A stretch of 64,000 nt of DNA, taken from assembly GCA_017461725.1 (NCBI GenBank), contig JAFTXG010000023.1:1-64000 (forward strand), given 5' to 3'. Shown here piece by piece: positions 25,586-35,392 of this stretch (its first letter is position 1; each line of letters opens with the position of its first letter). The position numbers and the translations under genes were made by a program. This stretch comes from Lachnospiraceae bacterium (GTDB lineage Bacteria > Bacillota > Clostridia > Lachnospirales > Lachnospiraceae). The notes below the pieces were generated by a model. The model made no database searches. It was given only the letters and a program-made list of their open reading frames with translations, and was not told where the DNA came from.

Positions 25586-27412
25586 ATGAACAAAGAGATC
25601 AAACGCCACAAAAGATTAAATCTTTTTCAACGGCTGTTCACAGGTTTTTTTTCTATACTTATCTGTATTTGTATTATTATTACCGGAAGCTTTACCATTT
25701 ACCATAAGCAAAAAGCAGAAGCAACCGTCTATGAAAGCATCAATCAGGTTTCTCTTAATAACGCCCAAAGTATATCTCAGGCTATTCATCAGGTAGAACT
25801 GGCAATCGCTTCCTTAAATAGTGATAACTCCGGATTGCAGCAAAAAATGCTTCTTTACAACAATGACGTTCGTTCCTTGATTTCGGCATTTGAGCAGACC
25901 ATAGATCTGCTAAACAATTATATCAGCATTGCACTACGTTCTTTTACAACTAAATATCATGTTTACTTTTTTGCAGATCCGTCCTATGAAATGTTTGACA
26001 AGCTGTCTGTAACAGATATTGAAACTCCATCCTTGGATGGTAAGACATGGATGTATTCAAATACCAAGATAAATGACACGGAATGGTACAAGCTTGCTGT
26101 GGAATTTCCTAATCAAAATCATTGGTTACGACTTGACTCCGAACCAAATACCCTTTGTCTGGCAAGAAGCCTGAAATATCTGACCGTAAACAACAGTACG
26201 GTAGAAACAATTACGCTTGGAGTTCTATTTATCAAAATGGACACCTTCTGGATTCAAGAGAAGCTGGATTCCTCGGATCTGACTGCGGACACTGCATTTT
26301 TACTTGTTGACAACTCCGGTCAAATACTCTACACATCACAGGCATTGATCATGAATGATGCCGTTACGAAAGACTTATTTGAAAACACACATGAGACATT
26401 TACTATAAACGAAAAAGAATATGCAATGAATTTAACATCCGTTACCTCTGAACTGAATCTGATTACCTTAATCCCTTTAAGTCAGCTTCACTCAAATTAT
26501 ATGCGGATCCTGTCGCCCTTTTTGCTTCTGCTGCTGATTTCTCTGGTAGCAGGATGTGTATGCAGTTATATTTTATCTCATCGGATGACGAGAGATATAT
26601 TGTACTTGGCCCGTCATATGCGTACAAAGAAGCTGACCCTTATTCAGCCGGAACAGGCCTTGCCGGATGAAGATATCCAGCTGCTATATCAAAATTACAA
26701 CCTGTTGGTCGAAAAAACAAAGGAGTCTATCCAAAAAAAGCTGGAATATGCCGAATATCAAAAAGAGATGGAGCTGAATCTCCTGCAGGCACAGATTAAT
26801 CCACATTTTCTTTGCAATTCCTTGAACTCCGTATACAATCTGGCAACGCTTCATAAGGAAGATGATATTGCAGCAGTGCTTTCCGGATTATGTGTTTATT
26901 TGCGTTACAACGTTTCCTTGCCGAATATCGAAGTTTCTCTGCAGCAAGAATTAGATATGCTGGAAAAATACATCTCATTGCAAAATTTTCTTTGTGGAAA
27001 TTGTATTTTCTTTGATTATAGCACACAAACGATAAATCCGGCGCAGACCAAGATTCCCAAAATGCTATTACAGCCCTTGGTAGAAAACTGTATCATGCAC
27101 AATGGCGGAAGTGACTTCATAGAAATATCTATTGCCTGTACTGTAGATGAAAATGTTTTTCGTTTAATTGTAAAAGATAATGGCAATGAAAAAGATGTTG
27201 ATTCTATCAACGCCAGCCTCAACAGCGAGAATGCTGCACAAAATCCGGAACAAAAAACTCATGGCTTTGGTATCTGTAACGTTCATCAGCGAATTAAGAT
27301 GAAGTATGGAGAACAATATGGTCTTCATTATATGCTGTCCAAAGAAGGCGGAATCGCTGCTAATATCAATCTTCCGGCATCTGTTGCTGTTACCAGACCG
27401 GACATTGATTAG
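25586..27412 (+). CDS. Sensor histidine kinase, YesM type
   Basis: 608 residues. An N-terminal membrane helix (about residues 16-37), a large extracytoplasmic sensor region and a second helix (about 306-330) lead to a cytoplasmic kinase. The phospho-acceptor is His407 in [16 protein letters not shown] (His_kinase family), and the ATP-binding domain has [12 protein letters not shown] and VKDNGNE. It pairs with the regulator just upstream. The sensed ligand is presumably an oligosaccharide or a ligand-loaded binding protein at the cell surface; this is inferred from the family. Confidence 0.94.
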   Translation: MNKEIKRHKRLNLFQRLFTGFFSILICICIIITGSFTIYHKQKAEATVYESINQVSLNNAQSISQAIHQVELAIASLNSDNSGLQQKMLLYNNDVRSLISAFEQTIDLLNNYISIALRSFTTKYHVYFFADPSYEMFDKLSVTDIETPSLDGKTWMYSNTKINDTEWYKLAVEFPNQNHWLRLDSEPNTLCLARSLKYLTVNNSTVETITLGVLFIKMDTFWIQEKLDSSDLTADTAFLLVDNSGQILYTSQALIMNDAVTKDLFENTHETFTINEKEYAMNLTSVTSELNLITLIPLSQLHSNYMRILSPFLLLLLISLVAGCVCSYILSHRMTRDILYLARHMRTKKLTLIQPEQALPDEDIQLLYQNYNLLVEKTKESIQKKLEYAEYQKEMELNLLQAQINPHFLCNSLNSVYNLATLHKEDDIAAVLSGLCVYLRYNVSLPNIEVSLQQELDMLEKYISLQNFLCGNCIFFDYSTQTINPAQTKIPKMLLQPLVENCIMHNGGSDFIEISIACTVDENVFRLIVKDNGNEKDVDSINASLNSENAAQNPEQKTHGFGICNVHQRIKMKYGEQYGLHYMLSKEGGIAANINLPASVAVTRPDID

Positions 27413-27468
27413 ACTCTGCCATCTTAACAAAATACATAAATATCTATATAAAGGAGGGGCACTATATT

Positions 27469-29871
27469 ATGCTTCAAATCAATTTAAATGGCCGTTGGCA
27501 GTTAGAGGGCGCCGGTTACCGTTGCGAAGACATCATACCGGGCTCAGTTTATTCTTTTCTTTTGAATAACAACCTCATGGACGATCCATATTATCGTCAA
27601 AATGAATTATCCGCACAAAAAATAATGGACAATACCTTTGTATTTTCCAGATATTTCCTCTTCTCTCCTACCGGGGATAAGGTTTTGCTACATTGTGACG
27701 GACTGGATACTCTGTGTGATATCTACATAAATGACAAGCATGTGGCTTATACAAACAACATGCACCGAACTTATGAATTTGATGTTACGGATTATCTGAT
27801 AGACGGCGAAAATAAAATACACATTATCTTCCATCCTGTTGACGCATATATCAAAGCCAAACAAAAAGAAGAAATCCTTCCCGGACCGGATCATTGTCTG
27901 TACGGTGTGGGGCATATCCGAAAGGCACTCTGTATGCATGGTTGGGACTGGGGGCCCCGTCTGCCAGATGCAGGTATATGGAGAGATATAAAACTATTGG
28001 TAGTAAACAGTGCACGCATTGCGGATTTTCATATTTTGCAGCAGCATGAAAAAGGAAATGTTTATATCACTCCCTTGGTTCAGGCGGATTCCCCTTGCCA
28101 GGTGCAGGTAACACTTTTTACTCCGGATGGTCAGACTATCTCTATAGAAGCCAATAAGAGATATTCTGTACCTAACCCGCAATTATGGTGGCCCAATGGT
28201 CTGGGTGAACAACCTCTATACACGGTAAAAGTCGAAATATTAGATGATCAGGAAGTAGTTGACAGTCAGACAAAACGAATCGGTCTCCGAACATTAACCA
28301 TTATCCGTGAAAAAGATCGTTATGGAGAAAGCTTCTGTCATGAAGTAAATGGCGTACGCTTTTTTGCCATGGGTGCAGACTATATTCCGGAAGATAATAT
28401 TCTCTCCCGGATTACCCCGCAGCGTACTCATTGGCTGTTAACACAATGCAAAAACTGTAACTTTAATACTATTCGTGTATGGGGCGGTGGTTATTATCCG
28501 GATGATTTCTTCTATGACTATTGCGATGAAATGGGCATCATCGTATTTCAAGATCTGATGCTGGCTTGTGCCATGATCAGTGGGACTGCTGATTCAAAAG
28601 CAAATTTCCGTCAGGAACTATATGATAATCTGACTCGGATCAGACATCATGCCAGTCTCGCAATTATCAGCGGTAATAATGAAGTTGAGCAGGCCATTGC
28701 CCATTGGGAGGGTTTTGATGCCAGTATGAAAGAGCCCTACCTGGATATTTTTGAAGGTATGGTCCCTGAAATTATGAAGGAAGTATGTCCGTACATTCCA
28801 TATATTCCATCCTCCCCTACCTCTTGCGGACATTTCATTGATCCATGCAACGAAAATTACGGTGACTGTCATTATTGGAGCGTTTGGCACGGAAATGTAC
28901 CTTTTACAGAATACCGCAAGAAATTTTTCCGGTACTTAAGCGAATTTGGATTCCAGTCCTTCCCTTGTGAAAAGACCATAAATTCCTTTACAATAGAATC
29001 GGACCGAAATATTTTTAGCCGAGTTATGGAAATGCATCAACGAAGCGGTGTTGCCAATGGTAAAATTTTAAACTACCTGTCGGATAATTATCGCTACCCG
29101 AACAGCTTCGGTACACTCCTTTATGCCTCTCAATTACTTCAAGCAGAGGCAATACGATATGGTGTAGAACACTTTAGAAGAAACCGTGGCAGATGTATGG
29201 GAGCACTGTATTGGCAGCTAAACGATATATGGCCTGTAGCATCCTGGGCCAGCATTGATTATTATGGCCGTTATAAAGCCTTACAATATGTAGCCAAACG
29301 CTTCTTCTCCCCTGTTATGATCAGCTGTCTTGAAACAGGAGAACGCACCACTCGTCCTGTAGTAACTATGGAGCCCGGTCTTTATGATTATGAGACAAAA
29401 GCACAACTGTGTGTTACCAATGAAACACATAAAGCCTATTCCGGCACCGTTACTTGGGCGTTGCGTTCCAACACCGGCGAAATTTTAACAACCGGAAGCC
29501 AGGCACTGACGGTTCCGTCTTTTACATCTGTATGGCTGGATGAAATGGATTTTAACAAAACGGATGTGGATAATACCTATTTAAGTTACGAGTTTATTGT
29601 GCATGGCAATATCATATCCGAAGGTACAGTATTATTTACCGTACCAAAATATTTCAATTTCCTCGATCCGCATTTGCAATATGAGTTCCATGAAGATGTA
29701 ATTACAATTCATGCTGACTCTTATGCAAGATATGTAGAAATTGACTCGCCAGATTCTGATTTTATTTTAAGCGATAATTATTTCGATATGAATGCTGGTA
29801 CAAAGACAGTTAAAATTTTGGAAGGATCACCTAAAACGCTGACCTTACGCTCTGTGTATAATATTCGTTAA
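27469..29871 (+). CDS. Beta-mannosidase, GH2 family
   Basis: 800 residues with the GH2 order: sugar-binding jelly roll (1-180), immunoglobulin-like domain, (beta/alpha)8 barrel and C-terminal sandwich domains. The acid/base is Glu405 in SGNNEVEQA and the nucleophile Glu492 in [23 protein letters not shown] and [16 protein letters not shown] are typical of beta-mannosidases rather than beta-galactosidases. No signal peptide. AAGGAGGGG precedes the ATG. It is co-directional with the kinase gene (56-base gap) and ends at a clear terminator. It would release mannose from imported beta-mannosides. Confidence 0.92.
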   Translation: MLQINLNGRWQLEGAGYRCEDIIPGSVYSFLLNNNLMDDPYYRQNELSAQKIMDNTFVFSRYFLFSPTGDKVLLHCDGLDTLCDIYINDKHVAYTNNMHRTYEFDVTDYLIDGENKIHIIFHPVDAYIKAKQKEEILPGPDHCLYGVGHIRKALCMHGWDWGPRLPDAGIWRDIKLLVVNSARIADFHILQQHEKGNVYITPLVQADSPCQVQVTLFTPDGQTISIEANKRYSVPNPQLWWPNGLGEQPLYTVKVEILDDQEVVDSQTKRIGLRTLTIIREKDRYGESFCHEVNGVRFFAMGADYIPEDNILSRITPQRTHWLLTQCKNCNFNTIRVWGGGYYPDDFFYDYCDEMGIIVFQDLMLACAMISGTADSKANFRQELYDNLTRIRHHASLAIISGNNEVEQAIAHWEGFDASMKEPYLDIFEGMVPEIMKEVCPYIPYIPSSPTSCGHFIDPCNENYGDCHYWSVWHGNVPFTEYRKKFFRYLSEFGFQSFPCEKTINSFTIESDRNIFSRVMEMHQRSGVANGKILNYLSDNYRYPNSFGTLLYASQLLQAEAIRYGVEHFRRNRGRCMGALYWQLNDIWPVASWASIDYYGRYKALQYVAKRFFSPVMISCLETGERTTRPVVTMEPGLYDYETKAQLCVTNETHKAYSGTVTWALRSNTGEILTTGSQALTVPSFTSVWLDEMDFNKTDVDNTYLSYEFIVHGNIISEGTVLFTVPKYFNFLDPHLQYEFHEDVITIHADSYARYVEIDSPDSDFILSDNYFDMNAGTKTVKILEGSPKTLTLRSVYNIR

Positions 29872-29945
29872 CTCTATCATCCATAGGCTTATAAAACGTT
29901 GCCAAACACAGCCTCCTGTGACTTGACACGTAAGCGCCTCAAAAG

Positions 29946-29990
29946 ATGGCTGGCAATCATCCCTCAAATTGCCAGCCATTTCTTCTCCTT
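29946..29990 (+). terminator. Intrinsic terminator after the GH2 gene
   Basis: ATGGCTGGCAAT and ATTGCCAGCCAT form a perfect 12-base stem with a 10-base loop, followed by TTCTTCTCCTT. The tail is not a pure T-run but the stem is strong. Confidence 0.7.
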
Positions 29991-30025
29991 CGTATTCCAA
30001 GTTCACTAAAGCATTCATCACTTCT

Positions 30026-30121
30026 TTACCGATATTCAAACTCACTGCACATCAGGACAAATGCTCCACTTCCATGTAAGTCATTGACTGCTTTCTTACG
30101 ACTTATATAATACTCATATGA
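30026..30121 (-). pseudogene. C-terminal fragment of a GH105 gene
   Basis: Minus-strand translation gives YYISRKKAVNDLHGSGAFVL followed by MCSEFEYR-stop. This nearly matches the end of the intact GH105 at 21327 (HYINRGKAVNDLHGSGAF...). Upstream of this point the homology stops, and no catalytic region or start remains. It is a leftover of a duplicate. Confidence 0.8.
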
Positions 30122-30231
30122 GTATTTATCAAAAACTAATTTCTTTACCGGATCGAAATTCTCCGATCGCCAAAGAACTGGTACACCAATAACTATATAC
30201 TTTAAATGCAGAAATATCAAAAAGGAACTAC

Positions 30232-30576
30232 ATGTTGCTAAAATCAACGGAAACCGTTTCTGAAACCATAATTGCATATATGCAAGATCATCTCGATCAG
30301 AACATCACCTTAGACGAACTTTCAAATATAGTTCATCTTGAAAAAAGCCACCTTGTACGTTTTTTCAGAAATGAAACCGGTAAAACGTCTATTGAGTCAT
30401 TAATTGAAATGAGACTTACCAAGGCATCTGATTTAGTTGCAACATCCGATTTGTGCATATATGAGATTGCAACCCAGTGTGGATATAATACTGTTTCATT
30501 TTTTATTTCAAAGTATAAACAACGTTATGGTATGACACCGGAAGTTCATAGACGGGTCTTAAAACAATTGAATTAG
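30232..30576 (+). CDS. Stand-alone AraC-type DNA-binding protein (short)
   Basis: 114 residues that consist almost only of the AraC/XylS double HTH: LDELSNIVHLEKSHLVRFFR and IATQCGYNTVSFFISKYKQR followed by YGMTPEVHRR. Full-length members have an extra sensor or cupin domain, which is missing. A usable AAGGAA lies 4 bases before the ATG. It sits among decayed fragments, so it may be a truncated regulator that gained a start. If expressed, it could bind operators without sensing a ligand. Confidence 0.6.
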   Translation: MLLKSTETVSETIIAYMQDHLDQNITLDELSNIVHLEKSHLVRFFRNETGKTSIESLIEMRLTKASDLVATSDLCIYEIATQCGYNTVSFFISKYKQRYGMTPEVHRRVLKQLN

Positions 30577-30757
30577 GAACCATAAGTTACCAAATCTTAA
30601 GTTGTCACTCACCGTTTTAAAACATAATTTTGAGGAGGATATACACCATGTCCTCACTAAAGTCCATGTCATTATCCTCCTCTGTATTATCCTATGTACA
30701 AATCAGCTACTCAGACATCTAATCCATATGGTAACTATATTTCTCCTTCTCACCTTA
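30577..30757. pseudogene. Debris including the 5' end of a serine hydrolase gene (minus strand)
   Basis: On the minus strand, positions about 30705-30648 read an AGAGGAG ribosome site, then ATG GAC TTT AGT GAG (MDFSE). This matches the start region of the intact serine hydrolase at 18622 over about 50 bases, after which the frame dies within 12 codons. The plus strand also shows a GAGGAGG followed by an ATG and 24 codons at 30648-30722, which I regard as chance. No functional gene is seen here. Confidence 0.55.
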
Positions 30758-31552
30758 TCAGGGCTGCTTGCCGATATAGGCAAGAATTCCGCCGTCAACA
30801 TAAAGAATATGTCCGTTGACAAAATTTGAAGCATCCGAAGCCAGGAACACAACCGGTCCCATCAGATCTTCAGGTGTTCCCCAGCGTGCCGCAGGAGTTT
30901 TCCCAACGATAAAGCGGTCAAAGGGATGTTTCGATCCATCCGCCTGAAGTTCACGCAATGGCGCCGTCTGAGGTGTCGCAATATAGCCAGGCCCGATACC
31001 GTTGCACTGGATATTGTACTCGCCATACTCCGACGCAATATTCTTTGTCAGCATCTTCAGACCGCCTTTGGCTGCTGCATAGGCAGAAACGGTCTCGCGT
31101 CCCAACTCACTCATCATGGAACAGATGTTGATGATCTTTCCGTGACCCTTTTTAATCATTCCGGGAATGACTGCCTTGGAAACGATAAACGGCGCGTTCA
31201 GGTCGATATCAACCACCTGTCTGAACTCGTCCGCACTCATCTCGTGCATGGGAATACGCTTAATGATTCCGGCATTGTTGACCAGAATATCGACCACGCC
31301 CAATGTGTGCTCGATATCTGCAACCATCTTCTGCACCTGTTCTTCATCGGTTACATCGCAGATGTAACCCTTTGCATCGATCCCTTTTTCTGCATACGCC
31401 TTTAATGCTGTGTCCATGTGCTCCTGTCCGCGGCAGTTAAAGGCGATCTTTGCGCCGGCATTCGCCAGGGCCTCAGCCATGGCAAAACCGATCCCGTATG
31501 CTGCGCCGGTCACCAGCGCAACCTTTCCCTCAAGACTGAACTGATTTAACAT
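30758..31552 (-). CDS. kduD: SDR oxidoreductase, 2-dehydro-3-deoxy-gluconate 5-dehydrogenase / gluconate 5-dehydrogenase
   Basis: 264 residues of the classical short-chain dehydrogenase fold: cofactor loop TGAAYGIG, NNAG motif in LVNNAGIIKR, and catalytic Ser/Tyr/Lys with YAAAKGG. Paired with KduI, this SDR type reduces 5-keto-3-deoxy-uronate to 2-keto-3-deoxygluconate with NAD(P)H in pectin breakdown. Automatic annotation often calls it gluconate 5-dehydrogenase. GGAGAG precedes the ATG, and it lies 15 bases after kduI. The substrate assignment rests on that pairing. Confidence 0.85.
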   Translation of the reverse strand: MLNQFSLEGKVALVTGAAYGIGFAMAEALANAGAKIAFNCRGQEHMDTALKAYAEKGIDAKGYICDVTDEEQVQKMVADIEHTLGVVDILVNNAGIIKRIPMHEMSADEFRQVVDIDLNAPFIVSKAVIPGMIKKGHGKIINICSMMSELGRETVSAYAAAKGGLKMLTKNIASEYGEYNIQCNGIGPGYIATPQTAPLRELQADGSKHPFDRFIVGKTPAARWGTPEDLMGPVVFLASDASNFVNGHILYVDGGILAYIGKQP

Positions 31553-31567
31553 ATATTTCGCTCTCCT

Positions 31568-32398
31568 TTACAGCAAATCCTTGGTCTCAATAAAGTCCAT
31601 ATCGGTGAATTCCTGGTTCTCGCCGCACATTGCCCAGATAAAAGAATAATTTCTGGTGCCTACACCGCTGTGGATGGACCAGCTGGGGGAGATCACGGCC
31701 TCCTCGTTGTGCATGATGATATGTCTGGTCTGAGTGGGCTCGCCCATCATGTGGAATACCACATCGTTCTCGTCCATGTCCAGATACAGATAAACCTCCA
31801 TGCGTCTGTCATGGGTATGGCAGGGCATGGTGTTCCAGTTGGAACCAACCTCAAGCTGAGTCAGACCCATAGCCAGCTGACAACTCTTCATCACCTCAGG
31901 GTGAATATACTGGTTGATCACGCGCTTGTTACACTCTTCAACGGAACCGCAGGGTACCTTCTTCGCCTTAGTGATATCGATCTTCACGGTAGGGTATGTA
32001 GTGTGTGCAGGGCAGGAACTTACATAGAACTTCGCGGGGGCCGATGCATCCTCGCTCTTGAAGGTGATCTCTTTGTTGCCCATACCAATGTAGATACCGT
32101 CTCTTGGATTCATCACATACTCAACCCCGTCAACGGTGATCACGCCCTTTCCGCCGATGTTGATGCAGCCCATCTCTCTTCTCTGAAGGAAATAATCCGC
32201 TGCCAGTTCCTTTCCGGCCTCCAGTGCAAGGGTCTCATTTACGGGCATCACACCTGCGGTGATGATGCGGTCAATATGACTGTAAACCATCTTGATATTG
32301 TCCTGGGTGAAAAGACCTGCGATATGAAATTCCTCGCGAAGTCTCTCTGTGGTATAAAACTTTACATCTTTTGCATTTGCTGCCTGACGTACTTCCAT
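31568..32398 (-). CDS. kduI: 5-dehydro-4-deoxy-D-glucuronate isomerase KduI
   Basis: 276 residues, the standard KduI length. The cupin zinc site is visible in PCHTHDRRMEVYLY (two His and Glu), with a further His in WSIHSGVGT. It converts the open keto form of the unsaturated uronic acid, released by the GH105 type of enzyme, into 3-deoxy-glycero-2,5-hexodiulosonate. It is the first gene of a two-gene operon with kduD, divergent from an AraC-type regulator. GGAGATC precedes the ATG. Confidence 0.97.
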   Translation of the reverse strand: MEVRQAANAKDVKFYTTERLREEFHIAGLFTQDNIKMVYSHIDRIITAGVMPVNETLALEAGKELAADYFLQRREMGCINIGGKGVITVDGVEYVMNPRDGIYIGMGNKEITFKSEDASAPAKFYVSSCPAHTTYPTVKIDITKAKKVPCGSVEECNKRVINQYIHPEVMKSCQLAMGLTQLEVGSNWNTMPCHTHDRRMEVYLYLDMDENDVVFHMMGEPTQTRHIIMHNEEAVISPSWSIHSGVGTRNYSFIWAMCGENQEFTDMDFIETKDLL

Positions 32399-32463
32399 TT
32401 TTCTGATCTCCTTTCAGGGAAAAATTTGTCTTATTCTTCTCTTATACCACAGATAATTTGCAA

Positions 32464-32494
32464 CTTTATTGCAAAACCAAATCTCTTTATTGCA
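32464..32494. promoter_or_regulatory. Direct-repeat operator between kduI and its AraC regulator
   Basis: CTTTATTGCA occurs twice, with starts 21 bases apart, or two helical turns, in the divergent intergenic region. Same-face direct repeats are the usual binding layout of AraC-type regulators. No other feature explains the exact 10-base repeat. Confidence 0.55.
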
Positions 32495-32575
32495 TTTCCC
32501 ACCATTTCATCGTATACTACCGTCAAAGGATTCTGTTTAGTGACTTTCCGATGTGTTCAGAAAGGAAAACGATCA

Positions 32576-33421
32576 ATGAAATGCTATTTTGATACCTGTG
32601 GAGCGGCGATTGAGAACGCTGCCGAGACCAAAACCTTCGGCTTTTACTACTCTGAAAATAAAAATCAAAATCAAGAGGTTCATATCCATGACTGCTGTGA
32701 AATTTTCCTATGTATTACCGGTGGAAACAGTTTTCTGATCGACGACAAGGTCTACGAAATCAGCGATGGTGACCTATTTCTGATCAATCAGTTTGAAGCA
32801 CACAAGGTGGTGCCGGATGACCGCGAGCTGTTTTGCCGCCACATCATGCACGTCCATCCATCCTTCCTGTACGCAAATGCTGTCGGCGACATCTCTCTGT
32901 CCGACTGTTTTTATTCCTCCGGGAAGGTCACACAAATTTCTCTGTCGACGGACGAAATCAAAAAACTGACTGCTTTATTTGAAGCTATCAGAACGGATTA
33001 TGGTTATGGAGATGAAATGTACAAAAAACTTCGGGCTTTGGAAATTCTGTTGGAAATCAGTCGGCTTTCTTCCACCCATCGCGACCATTGCTCGAAGGAA
33101 TTCAGTCACAAAACCATTCAGTTAGCGATCGACTATATTAACCGTAACTATTCCTCGGATCTGACTCTCGAAGCTGTTGCAAAAAACGCATTTGTCTCTC
33201 CGAATCAGCTCTCCAGGTTGTTTAACCGTTATTGCGGAACCACAGTTACCAAGTACATCATCAGCAAGCGAATTACCGAGGCAAAAAAACTGCTCGCAAG
33301 TGGTCGCAGTGTGACGGAAACTGCGTTTATGTGTGGATTTAATGACTATGCCAACTTTATCAGAACATTTAAAAAGGCGGTAGGAGTACCGCCTGGAAAG
33401 TATGGTGCTGGTAAGAACTGA
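32576..33421 (+). CDS. AraC family regulator with N-terminal cupin, likely controls kduI-kduD
   Basis: 281 residues. The N-terminal cupin sensor has VHIHDCCEIFLCITGG and a later GDLFLINQFEAHKV, and the C-terminal AraC HTH has VAKNAFVSPNQLSRLFNRYC and TAFMCGFNDYANFIRTFKK. The frame is open about 900 bases further upstream across kduI, but AGAAAGGAAA precedes this ATG and the family length fits. It is divergently transcribed from kduI, so it probably activates that operon in response to a uronate intermediate; the ligand is inferred. Confidence 0.88.
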   Translation: MKCYFDTCGAAIENAAETKTFGFYYSENKNQNQEVHIHDCCEIFLCITGGNSFLIDDKVYEISDGDLFLINQFEAHKVVPDDRELFCRHIMHVHPSFLYANAVGDISLSDCFYSSGKVTQISLSTDEIKKLTALFEAIRTDYGYGDEMYKKLRALEILLEISRLSSTHRDHCSKEFSHKTIQLAIDYINRNYSSDLTLEAVAKNAFVSPNQLSRLFNRYCGTTVTKYIISKRITEAKKLLASGRSVTETAFMCGFNDYANFIRTFKKAVGVPPGKYGAGKN

Positions 33422-33480
33422 TGGAAATACCCTTGTTATCTGCCATTAATAGAAAATACTAAGATGTCATGTTACAAATA

Positions 33481-34377
33481 TTAAAACACATCACTCCTTA
33501 TTCCCTTATACACCGGCTGCCTTAGCGCATCCTTTGTATTCGGCATATACTCGACCGTGCACACCATCTCCGGTATACACCAGACAATCTCCGCTTTCTC
33601 CTTCGGCCTGTCTTTCAGCGGACAGACTCCTTTTTTAAGATACTTTAAATCTTCCTGTCTCACTCCCATGGTAACCGTACCGGCGTATTTCAGTTCTCCG
33701 TTTACAAACTCACCCAAAATCAGACTCGGCATCTTCCCAAGTACATATCCGCAGACCACAAAATCCTCATCTGCCATCCGCTTGAACTTGATCCAGTCTT
33801 TGGTCCGCTTTCCCATATGATATAGGCTACCTTTTCGTTTGGCGACCACCCCTTCCAGTTCCTGTATGACAGTCATCTGAAACAGATCAATTCCCTTTTC
33901 TGGGATATATCGGCTCACAGCAAACCTGTCATTTTCCGCTATCAAATCAGCAAGAATATCCTTTCTCTCCAACAACGGCACATCCAGCAAAATTCGAGTT
34001 CCCACCTGCAGGCAATCATAAGCAATGAAAGAAGCCGGGAGTTTTGCCGCTCCCAGCTCGATCTTGAATCTATCTGACATCAGCGTCCGTTTCTGCAATT
34101 CATAGAAATCCGGCTTTCCGCCCGACAATACAACCAGCTCACCATCTAAGATGCATCGCTTCTTTGTCTGTTTGTGGATCTGCGTAAGCTCCGGAAACCG
34201 GGGAAGCAGTTCCATGTTCCGCTTATTGCGCAGAGTCACCTTTCCTTCCTCCAGATAGGCGACACACCGACAGCCGTCCAGCTTCAGCTCATAGATCCAG
34301 CCCGGATCATCAAAGGCCTCCTTCATCTCCGCGATCAGCATCGGTGACACATTCTTCTCTGCAAACAGATCCATCAC
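33481..34377 (-). CDS. ATP-dependent DNA ligase (LigD ligase-domain type)
   Basis: 298 residues. The adenylation motif ELKLDGCRCVAYL carries the active-site Lys, followed by LDGELVVL, LEGVVAKRKGS and WIKFKR, and a C-terminal OB domain. It joins double-strand breaks together with Ku. There are no polymerase or nuclease domains of the LigD kind, so this is a minimal end-joining ligase. The start overlaps the stop of the Ku gene (GTGATGG, with GTG or ATG as start). Confidence 0.93.
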   Translation of the reverse strand: MMDLFAEKNVSPMLIAEMKEAFDDPGWIYELKLDGCRCVAYLEEGKVTLRNKRNMELLPRFPELTQIHKQTKKRCILDGELVVLSGGKPDFYELQKRTLMSDRFKIELGAAKLPASFIAYDCLQVGTRILLDVPLLERKDILADLIAENDRFAVSRYIPEKGIDLFQMTVIQELEGVVAKRKGSLYHMGKRTKDWIKFKRMADEDFVVCGYVLGKMPSLILGEFVNGELKYAGTVTMGVRQEDLKYLKKGVCPLKDRPKEKAEIVWCIPEMVCTVEYMPNTKDALRQPVYKGIRSDVF

Positions 34378-35168
34378 GCTGTTCCTGCCTTCCTTTTCTT
34401 GCCCGGTGTTCCTTTGGTCATCTCCACACTCCGCTGTAAAGCTTCCATCAAGTCTATGATATTATCCGCACCACCGGTATCTGCGGTGACAATCTCCTGT
34501 CCCTGAATCTTCTTCATGATCGCATCCCTGAGTCTCGCCTGATATTCGTCCCTAAATGCCGCTGCTTCAAAGGGCTGGGTCATGTTCTCAATCAACAGTT
34601 TTGCCATGGACAACTCTTTCTCATCCAATTTCATCTTCGGTACCTGTTTTGGAACTGCCGCGATCTCGTCCTCGTAAAACAAAGTTTTTACGATCATACC
34701 ATCCTTCATCGGGTAAAGAACCAGCAGCTTCTCGTTGGTACCCATGACCGTCTTGGCAATGGCCACCTTCTTCTCCGCTAACATCGCCTGACGGAGAAGT
34801 TCATACGCCTTCTCTGCGCCGGTATCCGGGATCGCATAATAATCCTTCTCATAGTAGATCATATCTACCTCGGACATTTTAGCAAACTGGAGGATGTGGA
34901 TGGTCTTATCCTTCTTGGTCTTAATCCGCTCCAGCCCATCATCGGTCATGACTACATACTTGTCCTTCTCATACTCGTATCCCTTGATGATGTCAGCCTG
35001 ACTGACCTCTTTTCCGCAATGGCTGCAATACTTTTTATACTTGATCCTGGCCTTGCTCTCCTTATCCAGCTGATTAAAGTGGATATCGTTATCCACCGTC
35101 GTTTTGTATAAGCCAATAGGGATGAGGACCATTCCCATGGAAATTGAACCCTTGTGTGCTACTGCCAT
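34374..35168 (-). CDS. ku: Ku DNA end-binding protein
   Basis: 264 residues with the bacterial Ku core: FNQLDKESKARIKYKKYC, a CSHCGKEV zinc-like pair, KGYEYEKDKYVV and the DNA-ring segment. A basic C-terminal tail (TPGKKRKAGTA) is typical. It binds broken ends and recruits the ligase encoded downstream. GAGGTG precedes the ATG of MAVAHKGS; the frame is open three codons earlier. Confidence 0.96.
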   Translation of the reverse strand: MAVAHKGSISMGMVLIPIGLYKTTVDNDIHFNQLDKESKARIKYKKYCSHCGKEVSQADIIKGYEYEKDKYVVMTDDGLERIKTKKDKTIHILQFAKMSEVDMIYYEKDYYAIPDTGAEKAYELLRQAMLAEKKVAIAKTVMGTNEKLLVLYPMKDGMIVKTLFYEDEIAAVPKQVPKMKLDEKELSMAKLLIENMTQPFEAAAFRDEYQARLRDAIMKKIQGQEIVTADTGGADNIIDLMEALQRSVEMTKGTPGKKRKAGTA

Positions 35169-35342
35169 ATTTATCACCTCTTGGGGTTAGTATGGCATCC
35201 CAACTATTTTTCATTCAACTGTTGTATTTCTTTTCTGCTATAAGTCTTTATTCAAGTGTATAGTTCCCCTTCTCCGGTCACCATGACCAGTCCCTCTGGA
35301 CACCTGATGGGCAGACTTAGTGAATAAGTTTTCTGATTTTTG

Positions 35343-35371
35343 TTGACACTATCACGGTCAACCGTTATAAT
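35343..35371 (+). promoter_or_regulatory. Consensus promoter with an internal palindrome for the XRE/nucleotidyltransferase pair
   Basis: TTGACA and TATAAT with a 17-base spacer. The spacer holds the palindrome ACGGT-CA-ACCGT at 35354-35365. An operator placed between -35 and -10 fits autorepression by the XRE protein encoded just downstream. Confidence 0.75.
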
Positions 35372-35392
35372 AATTACAAAGGTGGTGAATAT

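Noticed and set aside
30648..30722. 24-codon plus-strand frame with a GAGGAGG ribosome site
   Set aside because: It lies on top of a minus-strand serine hydrolase remnant and the peptide (MSSLKSMSLSSSV...) has no recognisable character.
31670..32575. Long plus-strand open frame antisense to kduI, continuous with the AraC gene
   Set aside because: KduI is certain on the other strand, and the AraC family length and ribosome site place the start at 32576.
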